Source of the DNA: Citricoccus sp. SGAir0253
GTDB taxonomy: Bacteria; Actinomycetota; Actinomycetes; Actinomycetales; Micrococcaceae
Assembly (NCBI RefSeq): GCF_005877055.1
Contig: NZ_CP039425.1
Span: forward strand, 62,001-126,000
DNA: 64,000 nucleotides
Direction of reading: 5' to 3'
The notes beneath the pieces are model-generated. The model saw nothing but the letters and a program-made list of their open reading frames with translations, was not told where the DNA came from and ran no database searches. Each line of letters begins with the position of its first letter. Position 1 is the stretch's first letter. The position numbers and the translations under genes are program-made. This document shows positions 50,797-58,488 of the stretch, one piece after another.

Positions 50797-52185
50797 ATGT
50801 CTGCCATCAGCCCCCCTGCTGAGCGAGAGAAGTCTCGCCGCGTCCGTAAGGTGATGTCGGCCTCCGCAATCGGTCACTTCGTCGAGTGGTTCGACTTCGC
50901 GGTCTACGCCTATGCCGCGCCCGTGATCGCCCGGCAATTCTTCCCGGAGTTCGACACGACCGCGGCGTTGCTCTCCACTTTCGCCGTCTACTCCGTCGGC
51001 TTCATCGCCCGCCCCGTGGGCGCCTTCCTGCTGGGCGGTCTCGGTGACCGCTACGGACGCAAGAAGATCCTGGCCGCGGTCATCCTGCTCATGGGCGTGG
51101 CCACCACTCTCATCGGCCTGCTCCCCACCTACGCTGCCATCGGCGTCGCGGCACCGATCCTGCTGGTCGTCCTGCGCATGATTCAGGGACTCTCGGCGGC
51201 CGGGGAGACTATCGGATCCAACTCCTTTGTCGCCGAGCACTCCCCCATCGCCACCCGCGGACGGAACGTGGGCATCGTCTACACCGCCTCCAACCTCCCG
51301 CCGGTTATCGCCGCCCTGCTGGTCCTCGGACTCACGACCGTCCTCTCCGGGGAAGACTACGAGTCCTGGGGATGGCGAATTCCCTTCCTGCTCGGTGCCC
51401 CGCTGGCGATCGTGGGACTGTACATCCGGACCCGCGTCGAGGAATCCCCGGCGTTCCTGGAGATGCGCGAGACCCGCCAGGTTGAATCCGCCCCCATCCG
51501 CACCGTCTTCTCCGAGCAGTGGCGTGCCATGCTCTTCGTCTTCGCCATGGCCGCCGTGGCCAGCCTCGGTTACTACTCGCTCACCGGGTACTTCTACTCC
51601 TACATGACCGTGACGATCGGACTGTCCTCACAGGACGCCCTGCTGTCCAACAGCATCGCCCTGCTCGTCACCTTCGTTACCGTTCCACTCGTCGCGGCCA
51701 TTTCCGACCGCGTTGGACGCCGCCGAACCCTGCTGACCGCCATGGCCTTCAGCGCGCTGGTCGCCATCCCGGCCTACCTCTTGGTCAGCACCGGCACCCT
51801 CGGTGCCGCCATCGGGGCCCAAGCATTGCTCGGGCTGGCCCTCGGCGCAGTGTTCGGGCCTGCCGGGCCGGCCTATGTCGAGATGTTCCCGGCACGGGTG
51901 CGCTACACCGGGGCCTCCATCAGCTACAACATGGCCTTCACCATCTTCGGGGGCACCGCGCCCCTGCTGGCCACCTCCCTGATCGCCTGGTCTGGCTCCT
52001 CCATCGCCCCCGCCTGGTACATCGTCACCGTCACGGTGCTCGCCTTCGCGGTGCTGTGGACCATGCCGGAAACCAGCCACCGGTCGATGCAGGACGCCGC
52101 CCCCGCCCCGGATAAGGACCGTGACGACCAGAGACGGCAGGACGAACTGCGGGACATCGCTGCCGGAACACCCACCGGTCACTGA
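50797..52185 (+). CDS. MFS transporter, metabolite:H+ symporter (ProP-like)
   Basis: A 462-residue MFS protein of the MHS subfamily. It has twelve predicted transmembrane segments, the GHFVEWFDFAVYAYAA start, the GGLGDRYGRKKIL loop between helices 2 and 3, and ISDRVGRRRTLL in the second half. MHS carriers include proline/betaine (ProP) and dicarboxylate transporters. The shared ATGTCACAC operator upstream makes hydroxyproline or a related betaine the likely substrate. The C-terminal tail is short and charged (DKDRDDQRRQDELRD) but not a long coiled coil as in osmosensing ProP. Confidence 0.87.
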   Translation: MSAISPPAEREKSRRVRKVMSASAIGHFVEWFDFAVYAYAAPVIARQFFPEFDTTAALLSTFAVYSVGFIARPVGAFLLGGLGDRYGRKKILAAVILLMGVATTLIGLLPTYAAIGVAAPILLVVLRMIQGLSAAGETIGSNSFVAEHSPIATRGRNVGIVYTASNLPPVIAALLVLGLTTVLSGEDYESWGWRIPFLLGAPLAIVGLYIRTRVEESPAFLEMRETRQVESAPIRTVFSEQWRAMLFVFAMAAVASLGYYSLTGYFYSYMTVTIGLSSQDALLSNSIALLVTFVTVPLVAAISDRVGRRRTLLTAMAFSALVAIPAYLLVSTGTLGAAIGAQALLGLALGAVFGPAGPAYVEMFPARVRYTGASISYNMAFTIFGGTAPLLATSLIAWSGSSIAPAWYIVTVTVLAFAVLWTMPETSHRSMQDAAPAPDKDRDDQRRQDELRDIAAGTPTGH

Positions 52186-52301
52186 GACGGTCTCTCCCAA
52201 CCCAGGCAACGGCCTGCACCAGGTGCGTCCTGCCAGCCATGCCCCCCGAGGACCCCGGGAGAGTCGTGGCCGGAGGCGTCGGCACACTTGATCCCGGCCG
52301 C

Positions 52302-52337
52302 CGACGGCGCCCCTGCCGCGATGCAGGGGCGCCGTCG
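52302..52337. terminator. Terminator after MFS gene
   Basis: Perfect 15-bp inverted repeat, CGACGGCGCCCCTGC and its complement, with a 6-nt loop, 117 bases after the MFS stop. It lies between convergent genes, so it may act in both directions. Confidence 0.75.
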
Positions 52338-52523
52338 ACCTGTCTAGGGCAACGGGATCCACGTTTCCGCTGAGGCAGGAGGCCTCTTTATTCAGGCGTA
52401 TGCCGGCGGTCGTCGCGGACGGTCTCCCGTCGCTGCCGGGTCATCTCCTCCAAGGGCATGCCCTCCGACCGCGCCAAAGACTCGGATGCCGCTCGCTTTC
52501 CCGGCGCAGCGTTGAAGTCCAAT

Positions 52524-52555
52524 GGCAGGCTCTGTCAGCCTGTTGCTCTGTCAGT
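52524..52555. repeat. Distant pair of 16-bp iterons
   Basis: Two reverse-oriented units in tandem: GGCAGGCTCTGTCAGC (52524-52539) and CTGTTGCTCTGTCAGT (52540-52555). Both match the consensus and 16-bp period of the 24.1-25.3 kb repeat region. They abut the stop codon of the DUF1016 gene, 26 kb from the main array. Confidence 0.65.
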
Positions 52556-53588
52556 CTGTGGTTCCGGAGTCGCCGGGAAGGGCATCGAGGGCCGCTGTGA
52601 TCTGGTCCTCCGCGGGCACAAGTTCCTGGTCGGCCGGAGGGAGCTGATCGTAGGTGTAGGCGGCGACCGCCATCGGTGAGGTGGCTCGGCCTAGGGAGTA
52701 CCGCACCGTGTGGTCGTTCTTGGATCCACAGATCAGAATCCCCACGGTGTCGTGATGGAAGGACCGACGTAACTGGTCGTCGACCACGGCCACGTAGAAG
52801 TTCAGCTTCCCGGCGTACTCGGGCTGGAACTTGCCCGTCTTGAGCTCGATGACGTAGTAGCGCAGCTGCTCGACGTGGAAGAACAACAGGTCCAGGTAGA
52901 AGTCATCGCCCTCGACCTCCAGGTGCACCTGCCGGTCCACGAACGCGAACCCGGGGCCCAGCTCCCGCAGGGTCTCCACGATTTGGTCGGTCAGCCGCTG
53001 CTCCAGGTCCCTCTCGGCGATCTCCCCGGTGAGCCCGAGGAACTCGAAATTGTAGGGATCCTTCGCGGCCTGCTGGACCAGCTCCGAACTCGGGGCCGGC
53101 AGTAGTTCGGTGAAGTTTGACGGGGCCGACCCGGTGCGCTCCATTGCCTGTCCGGAAATCATGTTCGCCAGCACGTTGCGGGACCACCCGTGCTCGACCG
53201 CGGCCGCGGCGTACCAGTCCCGGGACCGGGTGCTTTGAAGCCTGTCCAGTAGGACTCGGATGTGGCCCCAAGGCAGTTGTCCCACAGCTTGTGGGACATT
53301 TGGGTCCCAACCAGGCCAGCTGGCGGCGAAGGCGCGCATGTAGAACAGGTTGCTGCGGGACAGGCCCTTCATCTGCGGGAACTCCGCCCGCAGATCTTCG
53401 GCCAGCCGGTGCACCACCCCGGCGCCCCAGCCCTGCCGGTCCTGCCGGGCCAGGATCTCGGATCCGATCGACCAGTACAGGCCGATCAGCTCGGTATTGA
53501 CCGTACGCCGTGCCGTCGCCTGCGCCCGCCGCACCCGGTCTTTCAAGGACTCCAGCAGCTCGGTGTAGTCATCGGGCAACGGGGCCAT
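52551..53588 (-). CDS. DUF1016 (YhcG-type) PD-(D/E)XK nuclease
   Basis: A 345-residue protein. An N-terminal DUF1016_N helical domain (LPDDYTELLESLKDRVRRAQATARRTVNTELIGLYWSIGSEILARQDRQGWGAGVVHRLAEDLRAEFP) is followed by a C-terminal PD-(D/E)XK-type nuclease domain with DDFYLDLLFFHVEQLRYYVIELKTGKFQPEYAGKLNFYV, giving D...ExK. Family members are linked to recombination, restriction and mobile DNA. The ATG at 53588 fits the family start; a GTG at 53603 lies 7 bases after TAGGGT and could give a leaderless start. No partner gene is visible. Confidence 0.85.
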   Translation of the reverse strand: MAPLPDDYTELLESLKDRVRRAQATARRTVNTELIGLYWSIGSEILARQDRQGWGAGVVHRLAEDLRAEFPQMKGLSRSNLFYMRAFAASWPGWDPNVPQAVGQLPWGHIRVLLDRLQSTRSRDWYAAAAVEHGWSRNVLANMISGQAMERTGSAPSNFTELLPAPSSELVQQAAKDPYNFEFLGLTGEIAERDLEQRLTDQIVETLRELGPGFAFVDRQVHLEVEGDDFYLDLLFFHVEQLRYYVIELKTGKFQPEYAGKLNFYVAVVDDQLRRSFHHDTVGILICGSKNDHTVRYSLGRATSPMAVAAYTYDQLPPADQELVPAEDQITAALDALPGDSGTTD

Positions 53589-53833
53589 GGGCGTCGGGTT
53601 CACGGACCAGACCCTAGCCGAGCCGCCGGACGTGGCCCGAGCTGGGGTGCCCACGCCCCTCTCCCCCGCCGGAACCTCGTCCGCTCCTCACCGAGGGCCG
53701 GTCAGGGGGGCGTTCTCTCGGGTCTGGAGGGCTTCCCCGTCCGGTATTGGAGGCCTGGCCGATGCCCTGGAAGCGTCGGCGGCGCGGCGGTCCGGACGAA
53801 AGTGCCCCGGTGTATGAGCGCGCCGGGCATGAC

Positions 53834-53866
53834 GAAGGCCCCAGCCGAGGGGAGGCTGGGGCCTTC
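53834..53866. terminator. Orphan strong hairpin
   Basis: Perfect 13-bp inverted repeat, GAAGGCCCCAGCC and its complement, with a 7-nt loop. No plus-strand gene ends nearby, and the nearest minus-strand gene ends 320 bases away. Bases 53589-54187 otherwise hold no supported gene; a minus-strand frame at 53875-54249 lacks family motifs and a ribosome-binding site. Confidence 0.6.
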
Positions 53867-54114
53867 TGTCGCCATCACTCGCACCTTGATGAGGTGTGAT
53901 CCACCATAGGCAGCCACCCTGAGGACCGGCTGGGCGCCGAGTGGGATATTGCCCAGCGGCGAGTGATCTCGAGAGACAGGGGGAGCAGTCGGCAGTGTCC
54001 CGGGGTGCCGCTTCCTACCGTGCGGTGTACATCGGTGAACCTGATGAACTCAGGCCCCCGTTCCTCACTGCTCCTCCCCCGGGCCCGCCCCGGCAATGAC
54101 GGCCGGAGTCTGGC

Positions 54115-54130
54115 AGTCACAGACTTCCGG
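54115..54130 (+). repeat. Single distant 16-bp iteron
   Basis: AGTCACAGACTTCCGG matches the ANTNACAGASTNCCGN unit in full and is preceded by the half unit AGTCTGGC at 54107. It lies 58 bases beyond the stop of the helicase-associated-domain gene. Confidence 0.65.
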
Positions 54131-54187
54131 AAACCCGGGGTGCTCGAAGCGGTCCTCAGGTTCCGCCTTCCAGTCGAGCGGACCCCG

Positions 54188-54817
54188 TCAGCTGCCGGGA
54201 TGTCGCCATCCTGGCAGTTGGCCGTCCAGCCAGTGGGCTCGCTCCGCACTTAACTCTCCGGCTTGGTGGTCCACGCGCTGGTTGCGCAGCCAGGTCGCGA
54301 GGGCCTGCTCACGGGCCTCCACTCCCCGGGTGCCTACCGGAAGCCGGCCGTGCTCTTGGTGGAAGCGCAGCACCTCGACCAGGGTGAGCCGCCACTTCGC
54401 CTCGTTCTCGATGGCCCGGTCATCGACCCGCCAAGAGGGCAGCACCCGGTCCAGGGCGTTCACCCGGTGCGCCAGCAACTTCCCTGCGCTGTGCTTGGAG
54501 CGCTGGGTGGTGAGCCAGTGGGCCAGCGCCCACTCCGAGCCCGGGCCCCGACGGGTCTCGTTCCGCGGTGAGTGCGGGCGGCGGTGGTGCTCAGCCAGGA
54601 ACGCCTCGAGCTGGGCCAGCCGGGCCCGCCACCGCCGGTCCGTGTCCGCGTAGCCGGCCGGCCGGGGCACCGGCCGGTCATGCACCCACAGAGGCACTGG
54701 GGCCGGCCCGCCACGGATCACCTCGCCGCGGCGGCGCACGTAATCACGCACGTACTTGGCGTCCGTGTCATTCAGCCGGGCAATGACCGCGTACGGCACT
54801 CCGGCATCGGCCATCAT
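54188..54817 (-). CDS. Helicase-associated domain protein
   Basis: A 209-residue basic protein with two helicase-associated (HA) type repeats. One is RARLAQLEAFLAEHHRRPHSPRNETRRGPGSEWALAHWLTTQRSKHSAGKLLAHRVNALDRVLPSW, the other WRLTLVEVLRFHQEHGRLPVGTRGVEAREQALATWLRNQRVDHQAGELSAERAHWLDGQLPGW. The first 60 residues contain an HTH-like stretch (AGVPYAVIARLNDTDAKYVRDYVRRRG). Helicase-free HA proteins are common in actinobacteria and probably bind DNA. GGAG stands 6 bases before the ATG at 54817; the longer open frame upstream is not supported. Confidence 0.75.
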   Translation of the reverse strand: MMADAGVPYAVIARLNDTDAKYVRDYVRRRGEVIRGGPAPVPLWVHDRPVPRPAGYADTDRRWRARLAQLEAFLAEHHRRPHSPRNETRRGPGSEWALAHWLTTQRSKHSAGKLLAHRVNALDRVLPSWRVDDRAIENEAKWRLTLVEVLRFHQEHGRLPVGTRGVEAREQALATWLRNQRVDHQAGELSAERAHWLDGQLPGWRHPGS

Positions 54818-55282
54818 CACCCACTCCGGATGCGCCCGCGGTGTCCTGCCCACCCTCGAGAGGCTACCCGGCAGCACATGCCGCGCTGACCGGGACGGCC
54901 CGGCCTGTGGAGAACCACGGTGGGGGTCCTCGCCTGCTCGGACCCCCACACGCGGACGGCCGTGACCGGCCGGCTCTCCGCCCTGGGACGGCGGGACGAC
55001 GCCGTCCCCGGCCCCGGCCCTGACGGGCCGGTACATACCCGTTTTTTGCTGCTGTCCTGGCGGATGATACGTCCCGGCTCCGCCCGGACAAGCCCCTGCG
55101 CTACCGCTCCGGAGCCGGGCCCGGGGACAACTCCGGCTCGGCGCTCCCTCGTGCCTCGGTCCCTTATTTCCTCCCCGAACTTCTCCCCGGGCCCGCCCTG
55201 ACGGGTTGCTCCGGGCTGCGTCCGGGACCAGCGAGCGAGCTCGCCAGCAGGCAAAAGACACGAGGGAGAGGACCAACCCACC
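54818..55282. other. Intergenic region, divergent small plasmid genes
   Basis: 465 bases without a supported gene. It is GC-rich with several short inverted repeats and ends in GAGGGAGAGGA, the ribosome-binding site of the next gene. Promoters for the divergent genes must lie here but no clear hexamers stand out. Confidence 0.4.
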
Positions 55283-55603
55283 ATGAACACCCTGGACGAC
55301 TACTGGGCCGCTTGCGAGGCCGAGATGGCCGCACTCACCCACGCCCGGCCGACCACCGCCGCCGAGGTCATCACCATCCTGCGGGACTACGACCCCATGG
55401 GCCCGGCCGGGGCCAGCGGGGATGGGTTCTTCAGCCCCGCCAACGCCGGACACACCCTCTACGGGCCCCTGCTGCCCGCCGGGTGGACCTTCGACTGGAT
55501 CACCGCCGACTACCACTGGCAACTCACCCACCCCCACACCGGCGACACCCTCACCTATTGCGAAGGCGACGTCTACGCCAACACCCCCCAACCCACACCC
55601 TGA
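55283..55603 (+). CDS. Small conserved plasmid-type protein
   Basis: A 106-residue soluble acidic protein: MNTLDDYWAACEAEMAALTHARPTTAAEVITILRDYDPMG, then FFSPANAGHTLYGPLLPAGWTFDWITADYHWQLTHPHTGDTLTYCEGDVYA. The aromatic, Thr-rich second half suggests a compact beta fold. A good ribosome-binding site precedes the ATG. No known domain is recognised. It heads a run of short genes with similar codon use typical of actinobacterial plasmid accessory DNA. Confidence 0.65.
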   Translation: MNTLDDYWAACEAEMAALTHARPTTAAEVITILRDYDPMGPAGASGDGFFSPANAGHTLYGPLLPAGWTFDWITADYHWQLTHPHTGDTLTYCEGDVYANTPQPTP

Positions 55604-55772
55604 CCCCCGCCGGACACCACCCACCACCGAGCGCAGCGCCTCGAGGCCGGGGCCGCCGAACCCACCGAGGGGACGGTGGCCCCGGCCCCAAAGGGTCCGC
55701 ACTTCACAGCCAAGCCCACCGCCCTAGAACACGTACGGCCGCCACCGACCACGCCCCGAAGGAGTCCCCGCC

Positions 55773-56033
55773 ATGAGCCGGCACGCGATCTACGACAGCC
55801 TCCACGACAACAGCGCCGACATCCTCACCCCGCCCTGCCCCTTCTGCGGCCAGCAAGGGTGGATCACCATCCCCCAGACCGGAGCCGACGCCCTGGCCGA
55901 GGGCCACCTGGTCCAGGACGCCCTGCCCGGGCTCGAGGCGCGGCTGCGTGAGCAGATCATCAGCGGCACCCACCCCCGCTGCGCCCCCGGCGCCCAGTTC
56001 GGCGACGGCATCGACCCCGCCCTGTTCCGCTAA
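55773..56033 (+). CDS. Small Cys-containing plasmid protein
   Basis: An 86-residue protein with CPFCGQQGWITIP, a CxxC pair that could hold half of a zinc ribbon, and a further cysteine in HPRCAPGAQFGDGIDPALFR. GAAGGAG stands before the ATG. No family is recognised. It lies between the 106-residue protein and the glutaredoxin-like gene in the same direction. Confidence 0.65.
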   Translation: MSRHAIYDSLHDNSADILTPPCPFCGQQGWITIPQTGADALAEGHLVQDALPGLEARLREQIISGTHPRCAPGAQFGDGIDPALFR

Positions 56034-56109
56034 CCGCCCGACCCGACCGACCGTGTCCACCCGGAGTGATACCCCGGAGGGGACGACGGAGCGAAGGAGA
56101 CAAGCCCCG

Positions 56110-56364
56110 ATGACCACCCTCACCGTCTACACCACCGGCCCGGCCTGCATGCAATGCCGGCTCACCAAGAACGCCCTGGCCACCGCAGGAGTGCCCTTCG
56201 AGGAGGTCGACGTCCGCCGCACCCCAGCAGCCCTCGACTACATCCAAACTGAGCTCGGCTACACCCAGGCTCCCGTCGTCGTGGTCACCGACGACGACCA
56301 CTGGTCAGGGTTCCAGCCTGACCAGATCCACCGCATCACCACCACCCTGGCGCGGCGCCCCTGA
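56110..56364 (+). CDS. NrdH-like glutaredoxin
   Basis: An 84-residue thioredoxin-fold redoxin: LTVYTTGPACMQCRLTKNALATAGVPFEEVDVRRTPAALDYI, with the CMQC active site and the cis-Pro segment YTQAPVVVV. Size and sequence fit NrdH redoxins, which reduce class Ib ribonucleotide reductase using thioredoxin reductase. No nrdEF genes are nearby. GAAGGAGA precedes the ATG at 56110. Plasmid-borne NrdH-like genes are common in actinobacteria, and the partner here is unknown. Confidence 0.85.
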   Translation: MTTLTVYTTGPACMQCRLTKNALATAGVPFEEVDVRRTPAALDYIQTELGYTQAPVVVVTDDDHWSGFQPDQIHRITTTLARRP

Positions 56365-56642
56365 CCGCCCCTCCCAGGGTGGGAGCACTCGCCGCGGCCC
56401 CTCGGTGCCACGCACGCCAGCTTGCTAGCAAGCAAGCGTGCAAGCTCAGGGTCGGTTCTTCCCGAGTCGACCCAGCGCGGCGTTGGGCGCACGTCACGGC
56501 CGGCGCGGGCGGGCCCTCCGGCCGCGCCGGCCGTGACGGCCTAGGGCCTCTCCCCAAGCTGAACGGCGAGCTTGGACCTCGCCGCGTGCTGGGCCGGACG
56601 GATCAGTGCTGCTACCGAGGTCGGCAGACGTATCCTCGAGCG

Positions 56643-56987
56643 GTGGCATGGGCAAAACGAGCCGGCGGGACCGGCACCGGAACCTACGGGAGCGGGACGA
56701 CCGCGGAGGGCGCGGGCACCCCGGTTGTTGACCCACCGGCCTTCTCGGCCACGAACCCCGCCGTCCGCGCTCCGTACCGGCGCGAGCCCTACGTCCGGGC
56801 CCAGTTGCCCGACCGCGGAGCCGTGGACGCCAAGGCCCTGTTCTGGTCTGGCACCCATGTGCTGATCCACTGGCAGGTCGACCACGGCGTCGAGGTCCAC
56901 AACGCCTGGATTCCCGCCTCTTGGGTCACCAGGATCCGTCCCGAGGACTCCTCCTGGCAGGACCCCTACGACCAGCCTGGCCCCTAG
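56643..56987 (+). CDS. Hypothetical protein with candidate leaderless start
   Basis: A 114-residue protein with a Gly/Thr-rich N-terminal part and a conserved-looking C-terminal part, DRGAVDAKALFWSGTHVLIHWQVDHGVEVHNAWIPASWVTRIRPEDSSWQDPYD. The GTG at 56643 is chosen because TATCCT, a good -10 element, ends 6 bases before it and no ribosome-binding site is present, which is the typical pattern of a leaderless mRNA. The frame is open further upstream to 56379. Function unknown. Confidence 0.55.
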   Translation: MAWAKRAGGTGTGTYGSGTTAEGAGTPVVDPPAFSATNPAVRAPYRREPYVRAQLPDRGAVDAKALFWSGTHVLIHWQVDHGVEVHNAWIPASWVTRIRPEDSSWQDPYDQPGP

Positions 56988-57304
56988 CGGAGCACCCCTC
57001 GAACTCCGGACGCTGGCCCCGATGCCGGGCCGTCGCCACGTCCCCCGGTCGTGGCTGGAGAAGTGAAGCCAGAGGGGGCGTCCTCGCAGCGGGCCGTTTC
57101 CGACTAACCGTGTCCGGCAGGCCGCCTACCATGGCCGGACAGCCATCATCCCTAGTCCGCCGGGAGTAGTACACAACCGGCGGGAGGGCTCAGTTCCGGT
57201 GCGGCGCACCCCGCGCCGGAATGGGGCTGTGCCGGCTGCCGCCCGTGCCCGGGGAGGGCGGCGTCGGGACTGTTGGCCTCGGGCAGCACTGAGGGGACAT
57301 CGCC
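56988..57304. other. Intergenic region before secreted nuclease
   Basis: 317 bases with no supported gene. Contains the ribosome-binding site GAGGGG of the next gene and a few GC-rich inverted repeats, including GGTGCGGCGCACC (57199-57211). No clear promoter seen. Confidence 0.4.
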
Positions 57305-58477
57305 ATGAGGCTCATCCGTTCGATCACCATCCCGGCCGCGGCCCTCGCCGTGGCCCTGGCTGCCACCGGCTGCACCGGCACCGACACCACCACGTCCACG
57401 AGTCCGACCACCGCCGCCTCCACGACGGCCGCGGCGCCGAGCACGCCGTCGGCGGCTGCAGCGTCCTCCTTCCCCACTGAGACCGCCAGTGAAACCGCGT
57501 CGGCCTCCGCCTCGGCCACTCCGGCCCGCACGGCCAGTCCCAAGGCGGCGACCTCCTCCGCGGCCGCGGCCACCCCGTCGGTCCAGGAGACCATGAAGGC
57601 GCCGGCAGGCACCGCCCTGGCCGCGTTGGAGGAGTTGGCGGTGAAGGGTAGGGCCCCGAAGACCGGGTACGACCGGGAGCAGTTCGGTCCGGCCTGGGCG
57701 GACACCGACCGCAACGGCTGCGACACCCGCAACGACATGCTCGCCCGCGACCTGGCCGGTGAGACGTTCAAGCCCGGCACGCACGACTGCGTGGTGCTCA
57801 CCGGGGTGCTGGATGACCCGTACACGGCCACCGAGATCCACTTCGTGCGCGGCCAGGACACCTCCAATGACGTGCAGATCGACCACGTGGTATCCCTGTC
57901 CGACGCCTGGCAGAAGGGCGCCCAGCAGCTTTCGACCTCGGAGCGGACGGCGTTCGCCAATGACCCGCTGAACCTGCTTGCCGTGGACGGGCCGGCCAAT
58001 GCGCAGAAGTCCGACGCCGACGCCGCGTCCTGGCTGCCGGCCAACAAGTCCTTCCGCTGCGAGTTCGTGGCCCGGCAGATCGCGGTCAAGGCCGAGTACG
58101 CCCTGTGGGTCACCTCCGCGGAGAAGGACGCCATGACCCGGGTCCTGTCGGACTGCCCCGAGCAGGCCCTGCCCACCGACGCCACCGCGGCCCAGCCCTA
58201 CTCCATCACGACCCGTTCCACCCACTCCCCCGCACCCACGCCGACACCCACGACCGCCGCACCCGCTCCGTCGAAGACGTACACGCCGGCCCCGATGAAG
58301 ACCTACACGCCCGCCCCGGTGCCCACCACCCAGGCCGCCGAGGCGGCTGGCACGGACCCGCGGTTCAGCAGCTGCGCCAAGGCCAAGGCCGCCGGCTACG
58401 GCCCGTACGTGGTCGGTACCGACCCCGAGTACCACTGGTACCGCGACGGCGACAGCGACGGCATCAACTGCGAGTGA
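57305..58477 (+). CDS. Secreted lipoprotein nuclease (DUF1524 HNH plus Excalibur)
   Basis: A 390-residue exported protein. The signal ends in a lipobox (ALAVALAATGC), followed by a Ser/Thr/Ala-rich linker. A DUF1524/HNH-type nuclease domain spans residues about 100-275, with NGCDTRNDMLARDL, the catalytic-region IDHVVSLSDAWQKGAQ and DPLNLLAVDGPANAQKSDADAASWLP. After a Pro/Thr linker comes a C-terminal Excalibur calcium-binding domain, RFSSCAKAKAAGYGPYVVG...WYRDGDSDGINCE. It probably degrades DNA at the cell surface. The stop lies 11 bases from the left end of the IS256 element. Confidence 0.87.
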   Translation: MRLIRSITIPAAALAVALAATGCTGTDTTTSTSPTTAASTTAAAPSTPSAAAASSFPTETASETASASASATPARTASPKAATSSAAAATPSVQETMKAPAGTALAALEELAVKGRAPKTGYDREQFGPAWADTDRNGCDTRNDMLARDLAGETFKPGTHDCVVLTGVLDDPYTATEIHFVRGQDTSNDVQIDHVVSLSDAWQKGAQQLSTSERTAFANDPLNLLAVDGPANAQKSDADAASWLPANKSFRCEFVARQIAVKAEYALWVTSAEKDAMTRVLSDCPEQALPTDATAAQPYSITTRSTHSPAPTPTPTTAAPAPSKTYTPAPMKTYTPAPVPTTQAAEAAGTDPRFSSCAKAKAAGYGPYVVGTDPEYHWYRDGDSDGINCE

Positions 58478-58488
58478 CGCCCCCCGCG

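Noticed and set aside
53875-54249. Minus-strand 124-residue frame
   Set aside because: It overlaps the helicase-associated-domain gene, contains an iteron, and has no recognisable domain.
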